Origin: Mya arenaria
Lineage: Eukaryota > Mollusca > Bivalvia > Myida > Myidae
Direction of reading: 5' to 3'
Assembly (NCBI RefSeq): GCF_026914265.1
Contig: NC_069132.1
Location: 32,544,932 to 32,608,931 of the forward strand
DNA: 64,000 nucleotides
The notes under the pieces are model-generated. The model was not told the DNA's origin, did no database searches, and was given only the letters and a program-made list of their open reading frames with translations. Made by a program: the position numbers and the translations under genes. Positions within the stretch are counted from its first letter, which is position 1. Each line of letters starts with the position of its first letter. Below are positions 49,877 to 61,100 of the stretch, piece by piece.

Positions 49877-51208
49877 AGCTCTACTGGCCAAAGGCCAGAA
49901 GAGCTTCTGCGATGGTAATGTGTACGTAGTATGTGCATCCGTGCGTCCGTGCGTTCGTGCGTCTGTAAACAATTGCTTGTGAACACGATACAGTCTTCAG
50001 TTTTGATTTTATCTTGATGAAACTTGTACAGTATCTAGATATCCATTAGAGCTTGGTTCCTTTCGAAAACCAGCCAGATCCGCCCATGCATGCCTAGATT
50101 ATGGTCCTTGATAGTATAAAAAAATGCTATTGTGTAAACAATTGGTTGTGAACACGATACAGTGTTCAGTTTTGATTGTATCTCGATGAAACTTGTACAG
50201 TATCTAGATATCCATTAGAGCTCGGTTCCTTTCGAAAACCAGCCAGATGTGCCCATGAATGCCTAGATTATGCATGCCTAGATCATGGCCCTTGATAGTA
50301 TAAAAAAAATGCTAATGTGTAAACAATTGCTTGTGAACACGATACAGTCTTCAGTTTTGATTTTATCTTGATGAAACTTGTACAGTATCTAGATATCCAT
50401 AAGAGCTCGGTTCCTTTCGAAAGCCAGATCCGCCCATGAATGCCTAGATTATGGGCCATGAAAGTTTTAAAGAAATGCTTTCTATTTTTAGCCAGGTCTG
50501 CATGAGCGAATTCTATTTTTAGCCAATTTTACATGTATATGTAAATTCAAGTCTAGAGTTAAGGGAGACAATTTGCAAGTCTAAGATTTTGAGAGACAAT
50601 TTGCTTTTTGCTTTTGCAGTTGATTTTGTGAATTACTCTGCCTTGTTCTTGTTGAAAGCCCAAAGGCCATTTTTTAGCTTTAAGTTCTGTAGTTTGCGCA
50701 TTCATCTTAACAAAATTGGTTGTGAATGTTTAAGTTATGCACCTGGTGTCATTACTGGCCACACCCAGGGTTCACAGGTTTGGTAAACATAAATCTGGAA
50801 AGGTTTGAAAATCTTTTTGTGTGTTCGTGCATCCATCTCAGCACAATTGATAGTGAATGTCTGTTCAAATTGATCAATGTTGTCCTAGGATGCCCTTGAC
50901 TTTGACCTTTTGACCAACTTTTTTTAACTTTTAAAACTACAGAAAATTTTACTATGAGTACAGTTTTGAAAGCATTTTTTTTTTTTGTCAGATGACTTTT
51001 ACTTGGCACATATTAAAATAGTTCATGCAACTAATCTGCTTACAATACTTTCTGGGCTCAGATGTTGAACGTGCTACGTTTTCAGGTAACCCAAACACAA
51101 AACATAAACTATATGTCTGTTGCCTTTTACCCATACATACATGCTCTGGATTGATATGACCACAAAAGCCATGCCAGTAGAGCATAGGCCCTTTTGGGCC
51201 TCTTGTTT
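49877..51208 (+). mobile_element. Hairpin-capped tandem-array element B
   Basis: The 5' hairpin AGCTCTACTGGCC-AAA-GGCCAGAAGAGCT spans 49877-49905. A GTGCGTCC-type block (49925-49966) follows, then three core units of about 170-185 bases with GAACACGATACAGTSTTCAG (near 49981, 50150, 50335). The 3' hairpin AGGCCC-TTTT-GGGCCT (51186-51201) is followed by CTTGTT. Confidence 0.7.
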
Positions 51209-51542
51209 GTATAGAACTGGAAATGACTGCCATTTGTCTGCTTTTTTTCAAATTTCATATTCCAGGTTTAACCTTTTGCCTATCTGTTCCAACAATTTCA
51301 TCAAAGTCATAAATAGATGGAAGGCAAATTCACAAGCAATGTATGTAAACCATAGGCACATCAAATATGGAATAATTGTAGATATTTCATCTTGAACATT
51401 CCTCTAATGAATATCTCAATATTGCATGTATATTGGAACATATCAGTAAATCAAATTTATGATTGATTTGATGATTGATTTTTGCCATACCAATAATTTA
51501 TAGCACACCTGTGCATAAAACACGCACAAGTGAGCTATTGTA

Positions 51543-53809
51543 ATTATGCCCCCTTCGAAGAAGAGGGGTATATTGCTTTGCACAGGCATGTCGGTCGGTC
51601 GGTCGGTATGTCGGTCAGTCGGTAGACCAAAGCTTGTCCGAGTGATAACTCAACAATTCCTGGACGTATGGTCATCAAACATCACATGAAGGTTGGACCT
51701 GACCAGTAGATGACCCCTATTGATTTTGGGGGTCATCGGGTCAAAGGTCAAGGTCACAGTGACCTTTAATGGTAAAATAATTTTAAAGCTTGTCCGAGTG
51801 ATAATTCAACAATGCCTGCACCCATGGCCCTCAAACTTGACATGTAGGTTGGGCCTGACCAGTAGATGACCCCTATTGTTTTGGGGGTCATCAGGCCAAA
51901 GGTCAAGGTCACAGTGACCTTGAATGGTAAAAGGTCGTCCGAGTGATAACTTGACAATGCCTGCACCCATGGCCCTCAAACTTGACTTGGAGGTTGGGCC
52001 TGACCAGTAGCTGACCCCTATTGTTTTGGTGGCTCATCGGGTCAAAGGTCAAGTTCACAGTGACCTTGAATGGTAAAAGGTTGTCCGAGTGATAACTCGA
52101 CAATGCCTGCACCCATGGCCCTCATAATTGAATTGGAGGTTGGGCCTGACCAGTAGATGACCCCTATTGTTGTTGGGGGTCATCAGGCCAAAGGTCAAGG
52201 TCACAGTGACATTGAATGGTAAAAGGTTGTCCGAGAGATAATTCGACAATGCCTGCACCCATGGCCCTCATAATTGAATTGGAGGTTGGGCCTTACCAGT
52301 AGAAGACCCCTATTGTTTTTGGGGGTCATCGGGCCAAAGGTCAAGGTCACAGTCACCTTGAAAGGTTAAAGGTTTTCTGTGTGATAACTTAACAATGCCT
52401 GCACCCATGGCCCTCAAACTTGACTTGGAATTGGGCCTGACCAGTACATGACCCCTTTTGTGTTTGGGGGTCATCTGGCCAAAGGTCAAGGTCACAGTCA
52501 CCTTGAATGGTAAAAGGTTGTCCGAGTGATAACTCAACAATGCCTGCACCCATGGCCCTCAAACTTGACTTGGAGAATTGGCCTGACCAGGAGATGACCC
52601 CTATGGTTTTTGGGGGTCATCTGGCCAAAGGTCAAGGTCACAGTGACCTGGAATGGTAAAAGGTTGTCCGAGTGATAACTCGACAATGCCTGCACCCATG
52701 GCCCTCAAACTTGACTTGGAGGTTGGGCCTGGCCAGAAGATGGTCCCTATTGATTTTAGGGGTCATTGGGCTAAAGGTCAAGGTCACAGTGACCTGGAAT
52801 GGTAAAAGGTTATCCGAGTGATAACTCGACAATGCCTGCACCCATGGCCCTCAAACTTGACTTGGAGGTTGGGCCTGGCCAGAAGATGGTCCCTATTGAT
52901 TTTAGGGGTCATTGGGCCAAAGGTCAAGGTCACAGTGACCTTGAATGATGAAAGGTTGTCCGAGTGATAACTGAACAATGCCTGCACCCATGGCCCTCAA
53001 ACTTGACATGGAGGTTGGGGCTGACCAGTAGATGACCCCTATTGATTTTAGGGGTCAAAGGTCAAGGTCACAGTGACCTTCAAAGCAAACTCAACAATTC
53101 CTGGACCTATGGTCATCAAACTTGACATGAAGGTTGGGCCTGCCCAGTAGATGACCCCTATCAACTTTGGGGGTCATCAGGCCAAGGTCAATGTCACAGT
53201 AACCTTTAACGCAAAAAAAGTTAACAAATCTTCTCCCACTGATATCTCAACAATGCCTGAACCTATGGTCATTAAACTTGACATGGATGTTAAGCCTGAC
53301 CAGTAGATCACCCTTATTGATTTTAGGATTCATAGAGCCAAAGGTCAAGGTCACAGTGATCTTGAATGGTAAAAGGTTGTCCGAGTGATAACTCAACAAT
53401 GCCTGAACCCATGGCCTTCAAACTTAACTTGGAGTTGCATCTGACTTGTAGATGACCCCTTATGATTTAAGGGGTCATTGGGTCAAAGGTCAAGGTCACA
53501 GTGACCTTGAACGAAAAAAACTTGTCTGTGTGATAACTTGACAATGCCTGCACCCATGGCCCTCGAACTTGACATTTATGTTTCTGGTGACCAGCTGATG
53601 ACTCTGGATTTTGAGTTCATAGAGTAAAAGGTCATGGTCATAACACACTCTATCCTCACACTTTAATGGTCATAATCTTAAAACTGCCTTAACGGCAACA
53701 AATCAGCTGTCATTTCGGTCCATGCATATTTCATTCAATTGTCCATATATTCCTGACAACATGGCGCTCAGGGGGGGGGGGGCATAATGTTTAACAAACA
53801 TCTCTTGTT
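51543..53809 (+). mobile_element. Hairpin-capped tandem-array element C with response-element-like core
   Basis: ATTATGCCCCC at 51543 is matched inversely by GGGGGGCATAAT ending at 53788. A GTCGGTCGGTCGGT block (51589-51630) precedes about 13 core units of roughly 145 bases with CAATGCCTGCACCCATGGCC and GGTCAAGGTCACAGTGACC. The 3' end is stem TGTTT/AAACA (53788-53800) and TCTCTTGTT. The layout recalls the molluscan pearl/Helentron-associated elements; that link is inference. Confidence 0.8.
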
Positions 53810-54035
53810 GGTATTTGTTTTTTGTGTGTTGTTCATTGTCAACATTTTATTGGTGAACACTTGCATTCAGATGATTCTATTTTTTATCCATTCTTCATGA
53901 AATTTGTCAGCACTCTTTGAAATGTAGGTCATGCATGGTAAATAAATTTATCTGTTGATGAATATATACATGTTCAAGCTGTTTTGAGGGCTTGTTTTTT
54001 TGTATTTAAAACTATGGTACTCAGTGAAGCAATAA

Positions 54036-54057
54036 AGGGCCTGAATGCCCTCTTGTT
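54036..54057 (+). mobile_element. Orphan 3' terminus of the same element class
   Basis: AGGGC-CTGAAT-GCCCT is followed directly by CTTGTT, the same stem plus CTCTTGTT terminus seen in elements B and C. No matching 5' end was found nearby. Confidence 0.5.
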
Positions 54058-54929
54058 CATGAACTTGATTTTTTTTGTTATTTCTTACAATAGGATTCTT
54101 AAGATAAATTCCAAATATTTCTTCATTATGTTTTATCCGGTGATTTGTTCATGATTATGGATTTGTTTAAAAATATTTTTAGATTCCTTAATATAAAGCC
54201 TATACTTTGCATAATTTTACAAATAGTGCAAAACTAGTTACGGTTATTCAAATTGATTCTGGTATCACCCTTGTGTACTAAAATGTTTGAAAAATCAGAT
54301 AAATTGAGAAAAAGAGACATCTTGACCCAGTACACTTAATGACTTAATGATCTGTTGACAGGACCCATATTGACATTATATTGTTCTACTACTAGAATCA
54401 GCTTCCATCATGAATATTGGTGTGTATTCAGCTTGTTTTTTAGCAGATATTATATTTTGCTTATGTATTCTGTGTGATTCTTGTTTTGTTGCTGTTAAAC
54501 AATAAAATTGATAACTGATACAGAAATGTTCTATTCTCATTTTACTTATGTCAAAATTCAACACTATTATTTTTGTGGATATTTTGAAATAACTTTCCAC
54601 AGACATTAAAATGATATGTGCTCAAAACCAAGGTCTTTACCGCAAAGGTCAGGATTTTGCAGAGCATACATATGCATTAGCAACTGTGCTCCAAGCATTT
54701 ATTTTAAGGTTCACTGTTAAAGTAATGTCACATTTAACATCAAAGTTTTTGGCCCAATGGTCATTATATCAAGCCTCTGACAATCATGTATAAAGATATA
54801 ATTCCACACTGCAATTATGTTTATGACAAGTTCATTCGCAATGTATACAAACAATACAGCCCACTGCTGATAAGGCTCTAGTTGCAGAACATGCTGCCCA
54901 TCAGAAGGTGATACGGCTGTGTTTAATAG

Positions 54930-56170
54930 ACCTTAAAAGACCACACAGCCAAGAATGATAGACCATACAGCCCAGACAGCTCAGAATGAAAGACAATACA
55001 GCCCAGAAGGAAAAACAAAACAGTCCAGACTAAGACCATAAAATTGAAATACCATACAGCCCAACGGAAAGAGCATACACCCCAGATTGAAATACCATAC
55101 ACCTCAGATTGAAAGACCATACACTCCAGATGAAAGACCATATGCCCCAGATTGAAAGACCATACAACCCAGATTGAAAGACCATACACCCAAGATTGAA
55201 ATACCATACACCTCAGATTGAAATACCATACACCCCAGATTGAAATACCATACACCCCAGATTGAAATACCATACACCCCAGATTGAAATACCATACACC
55301 TCAGATTGAAATACCATACACCCCAGATTGAAATACCATACACCCCAGATTGAAATACCATACACCCCAGATTGAAATACCATACACCCAAGATTGAAAT
55401 ACCATACACCTCAGATTGAAATACCATACACCCCAGATTGAAATACCATACACCTCAGATTGAAATACCATACGCCCCAGATTGAAATACCATACACCCC
55501 AGATTGAAATACCATACACCCCAGATTGAAATACCATACACCCCAGATTGAAAGACCATACGCCCCAGATTGAAAGACCATACGCCCCAGATTGAAGGAC
55601 CATACGCCCCAGATTCAAATACCATACGCCCCAGATTGAAAGACCATACGCCCCAGATTGAAAGACCATACGCCCCAGATTGAAGGACCATACACGCCAG
55701 ATTGAAAGACCATACGCCCCAGATTGAAAGACCAGACAGCCCAGCAGGAAAGACCATACAGCCAAGAATGAAAGACCATACAGCCCAGCAGGAAAGACCA
55801 TACAGCCCAGAATGAAAGACAATACAGCCCTGCAGGAAAGACCATACACTCCAGATTGAAAGACCATACAGCCCAGCAGGAAAGATCATACAGCCCAGAA
55901 TGAAAGACCATACAGCCCAGAAGGAAAGACCATACAACCCAGATGGAAAGACCATACAGCCCAAAATCAAAGACCATACTGCCCTGAATGAAAGACCATA
56001 CAGCCCATAAGGAAAGACCATACAGCCCAGCAGGAAAGACCATACAGCCCAGAAGGAAAGACCATACAGCCCAGAAGGAAAGACCATACAGCCCAGAAGG
56101 AAAGACCATACAGCCCAGCAGGAAAGACCATACAGCTCAGAAGAAAAGACCATACAGCCCAGAAGGAAAG
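54930..56170. repeat. 22-bp minisatellite, about 56 copies
   Basis: The unit is close to CCATACACCCCAGATTGAAATA, changing to CCATACAGCCCAGAAGGAAAGA in the right third (from about 55740). The period is not divisible by three, so the minus-strand frames read the unit in all three frames as a 22-residue cycle; the resulting frames of up to 232 codons are artefacts. Confidence 0.95.
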
Positions 56171-57937
56171 ACCTTACAACTTGAAACAGCCGTATTTGTC
56201 CATCAATCTGAACTGTATCAGCAATGGGTTGTATTGTCCGTTATTTATTCACTATAATAATAAGTGCAAGACTGTAGAAAGTCCTTCTATAAATTCAGGT
56301 AGTTACTACAGCCTTTCACTCACCCCTTCATACATGTATATTGTAACAAAGAATGTGCATAGCCCAAGGTTCAAGTATTTAGCACAAACGTCAAGGTCAC
56401 ACAAGGAGGCAAGTAGTTCTAGCCATTGATGAATATTACATTAGTTTGATTGTGAAGATATACAGCTGTAAGGTAATATTTATCACTTTCAAGTCTGTTT
56501 CTTGGGTAGAAACAAATATTAATGTTCTATTTGAGAAGACATGAAAATGTGTCCCTATCAAGGTTTAATACTAGCATTAAAATTCTTTATCTTACATAAT
56601 TCATTCATCAAGATAAAGCTCCCAATCAATGTTCAAGGTCTCACACAAAGGTCATTGCAATCCTGGGGTTTAGATTTTGGAAAAGAGTAAAACACTGACA
56701 AGTTTATATCTAAGGTTTTTGTCTCACAGTGTTTGTTAACATCCTCTCTAAAAGAAAGTTTAAGATATTCATTATCTAAATTTTCCTATGTGTCCCCTGC
56801 CTCCTTTCCCAGGCAAAACACTGATATGTGCCATCAAACAAGACTTGAATGCAGAAGGCATCCGTGGGCCTTTTTAAACGAAATTCTTTACTACTCTCAG
56901 AACCATTTTTAACACATTTAGGACACAAGATACAGTTCCTATAATTTTGGTGTAAGGCTTTGAATATAGACAGAATGTTCTTTTAAATGTATTTTTCAAA
57001 TTTGACAACATTATTTACCTATTTAACATATATTTTCCACTTTCAGAATTTCGGTTTGTTATGAGTTTATCAAGGTCTGCCTGTGGCTATTGGCTTTATT
57101 ATGACTTGACACCACCTTGACGCCATCACTACTTAAATTGTGCTTAAATGCCAAATATGTGACATGAGATACATGTAGAAGTGACTATAGTCTTTTATTC
57201 TTGGACCTACAATCTCATCATTACTACCACAGACCTATATCCTATCTGGGAGTAGGAATAATATTATTGGTCCCAGATCCTATATATATGATATAGTTCC
57301 ATGATACTGCAGTTATGGCAAATTTTGTAAATACTTGACTAGTAATTATTTTAGTAGTTAAAGAATGCTATCACAATAAGCATACTTTGATTGAAATTTA
57401 AGTATACATGTGAGTTTAAATAGAAAAAATGCTCCAGGGTGAGCCCAGTACGAGTATGTAAGAAGAAAAGAGGTTGATCATCCACATATTTACCACTATA
57501 CCAGTATAAAGTACAATTAATATACGATTGTGTGGATCAGAAATTAAGTACATGTAATTTAATGTACGATGACAAATAAACTGTGACAGTCAGTGAGATG
57601 TGTTGTGTAAGAGGTAATGTTTCACTTCAAAATGAAATAACAGTAATTATCGAAAGAAAGGACTAGAAAAAGCTTCGTTGATAGTTACCTGTAAGTGAAA
57701 ATGAAAGTAGAAAGTGGGCGTGGCCAATGTCAACCTAATTGAATGACGTCGAAATAAATTATTTTTGTAAAGTGATAAATCAGCGAGATCTTTTAAGCAA
57801 GACTTATGTGTGTATTTCAGAATAACATCTCTCTCAAATTTGTATTGCTTCGTTCAGAATCTTTTGACAAAGATGTATAAAACCAAAATATCCAAATATA
57901 AACAAATGATCTATTTTCCCATCATTCAACTGAAGTG
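56171..57937. other. No gene recognised; upstream flank of WDR26
   Basis: AT-rich sequence without family-like open frames or clear terminal repeats. Words such as CAAGGTCACACAAGG near 56390 and 56635 may be remnants of tandem-array elements. Confidence 0.4.
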
Positions 57938-57949
57938 CACGTGACGTCA
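57938..57949. promoter_or_regulatory. Overlapping E-box and palindromic CRE upstream of WDR26
   Basis: CACGTGACGTCA contains a full E-box (CACGTG) overlapping a full palindromic cAMP response element (TGACGTCA), about 200 bases 5' of the WDR26 ATG. Such sites are typical of CREB/ATF and bHLH-ZIP (USF/MYC/MITF) binding in core promoters. The role here is inferred. Confidence 0.5.
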
Positions 57950-58144
57950 TGAAGGAAAACATTGGATAGTCAACACATCTCTGTGCATACATGTCGAATT
58001 TTCTTCAAAATTTATGCTCTGGGTTCAACATCCAGGCTGATAAGACATTTAGAATTGAGCGATAGCATACTGGCATCGTCTTCCGACTCTGAGAGCGGTG
58101 GTGTGAGCCCTCCACCGCGCAAAAAGCTCAAAACTTGTGTCAGT

Positions 58145-61100
58145 ATGCAGACGAATGGTAGCCTACCCCAACACAATGGCGAGGTCTCGGACAGTACGTC
58201 TCTAGCGATCCCAAATGGAAATAGCGAGGGAGCGATCAATGGTGATTTAGGGGACAAACCTGCGCCCCAAAGGACATTATCTAATTCTGATATGGATATT
58301 ATTCGCCTTATTGGGCAACATTTGAGAGGCCTTGGACTAAAGTAAGCACAAAACAGAAATCTAGGCCATTCGTGTCACCAATTGGCTTTGTTGTTAATGC
58401 GTAAATACACTGTGTAACTTGCAGTTTGAGGGTATGCCCCAACGACTAAAACTAAATTTATTTCTGTAAATAGTTTTGTGTTTCCTTATCGCCAATGCAA
58501 TAAAGGGAAACTGAAATAATTATGTCAGTCAGTGTCTTGACAGTGATCAGCTGTTTTTGATGTCATAGGGGATTCTGTTACCACATCTCTAGAATCTTCA
58601 AACCTTGCTGTTTGTTTTCTGTTAATGACAATCTGTTACATTCCAATTCATGTTTGAGCCTGATGAACATTTGAGACATAAATAAAGGTTTTGTTTAATT
58701 TTAATTGCACAGCAGAATGAACTAATTTTATTGGAATGTGCATCTGACTTGTTTAAAACTCATGACTCCTCATATTGCATCAGACACTACCTGGTTTCAC
58801 TGTCCCCATACCCATAAAACTCATGTTTGCATTATGCATAGCAAGACAACTATGGTGTTAGTGCCATGTACTAAATTGCACTTAAAAAACATATTTGATG
58901 TAAATCCAGTAGATGTAACTTCAGGATTCATAAATCCTTTTTTGATATAATTTGCCATATCAAAAATCATAAAAAAATCCTTTCAACATATAATTGTTTG
59001 AACTTCTTGCACATACCCCCTCATATATTCAATTTGTTACTGTGTCTAAGGTAAGGTTGCAATGCTGTTTCCAGTGACTTACTAATACACCAGATATTAT
59101 ACACCAGTCAATTATAACCAAGGCCCCCCCACAGGTCCGGGGAATAGCAGGGCCTCTGACTTTCAGTCCGGCAAAGCCAGTGTAAAATCCCCGCCCTGCG
59201 GGGGTGAATTGCTGGTAAAATTCCCCCGCACCCCAGGGACCCTAGGTAAGGCCCATTCCCCACTATTTTTGGCGCAAAGACAAAACCACGGCTTTCACCC
59301 GGCACTGAGGGGCCACCTGGAAGGTAAAAACACAGCCCATTTCCCCGGCTATCCCCAGTATACCCCCGGACCGGGCGGGGGGGGGGGGGGGGGGGGGGGG
59401 GGGCGTGGTTACAATTGACTGGTGCATTACAGACTGCAGAAGAGTTGCTAGGTCACTCTAATGGAGATTGAACGTGAAACACACACCCTTTTTCTGACAT
59501 TCTTTTAGATAATTAAATTTATGCTTATTTGTTTACTTTATATATGTCCAACATTTTTAACACGAGTCGACCAATTTAAATGTTTGGATTATGCATAAGT
59601 TAGTTGCCATTTCCTCTGAGCAACCTCTTAATAACATGTTTTGTACGAGCTGATGAGCACAACAGAGACTGAATAGCCTGTTTAGTTTAAACATATTTAT
59701 TTAACAACAGTTGTGAAAAAAAGTTATTACAACATTATATCAATCACACTCATTGGCTCGATGTTACGCGAGAGCGTGGTCTTGTGTTGTGGGGGAAACC
59801 GGAGAACCCTGAGGAAACCCACTTGTCTGGCTTGGTGACCACAAATCCAACTCACATGCGCCAAGGCCGAGAATTGAACCCGGGTCTTGTGGGTGAGAAG
59901 CAAGTGTGTTAACCACAGCGCTTATGGGTAGATGGTGTTTAATTGAGGCTGCTTATTTATTTAGCCACTCATTGTTGTTTCACAGCTGCCAGTGTTTTTT
60001 TCCATCCTAAAAAAGCATATATATACAGTGGAAACTCACTAAACCGGACAAGGCCCGGACTGGGCAAAATTCCGGTTTAGTGAGGATTCCGGTTTAGTGA
60101 GGATTTGATGTACGGAGTAAGTTCACTCAAAATATTAACTGAGTTCACCTTTAAAGGCTTTTGTCCTCTAGGGACAGTTCAATTCTCCGACGTTTAGACA
60201 GAGGTTGAGACATGATTAAAGCACTTGCAAAAGTGATAAGCATAATTAAACATTTCTGCGTTTTTATAATCATCTTGAAATAAAACAACTCAGGTAATTT
60301 AATGCTTGTTTGGTATGTTTGATAGTTTAATTAATGCACCGCTCTAATTTGATTGAATCATCGAAGTCTTTAGATAAAACAACCCTCCAAAATGATCACT
60401 AAATAACCGTTTCTAGTTCTTTATTTTATGCAACAAACAAATTTATGTTTCAATCAATTTTCTTTTCACAAGTTTGATTATCGTTTGATTATCGCGCGAC
60501 AGTCAATCCACAACGCAATCATCATTATCGATTATCGAGTTAACACATCATCACAGGTGTAATATTTAACGACGCACCAGCTGTCAAAACAAAGTGACAC
60601 GCTATTCGCGAACACCTAATACACAACATTATTTTGACATGTTTGAACAAATAAACGTCCGGTTTTGTGAGGTAAAATTACGTTGACAACTAACAAATTT
60701 TCTCGATTTTTTGTCTGGTATCCGGAATTCCGGGGTTCTGGTTTTGTAGGGATTTTTTTACATTGAAAATAGAAGGGGAAAACCGGGACTCTGAAAAAAG
60801 TCCGGTATCCCGAGGGTTCTGGTTTTGTGGAGATCCGGTTTTGTGAGTTTCCACTGTATTTTTCCTCTTTAAATTTTTGTCCCCTTTAAATGTTTTTGTT
60901 TGAGGAGCTTTGACCTTTTAACATTTAGCAAACGTAGCAATAAAGTGCCATGCATAAATAGGTCAATGGAGTTGGACTTTATATGAATCATGTTAGTTTT
61001 TTCCCCTTTTGCCCAAAACGATGCTATTTTACCCCTGTCAATGTGCCCTACCATCATTTTGTTAAGAGTGGAAAAAACTCTGGCTGCTACGGTATTTGGT

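Noticed and set aside
51766..52987. Repeated minus-strand frames of about 67 codons starting MQALSSYHSDN
   Set aside because: They are the same core tandem unit read once per repeat, not separate genes.
51543..53809. Tandem array as a CRISPR array
   Set aside because: Units are ~145 bp contiguous repeats without distinct spacers, in a spliced eukaryotic genome.
54923..56153. Several minus-strand open frames of 107-232 codons
   Set aside because: They arise from the stop-free 22-bp minisatellite; no start context, splice structure or protein family supports them.
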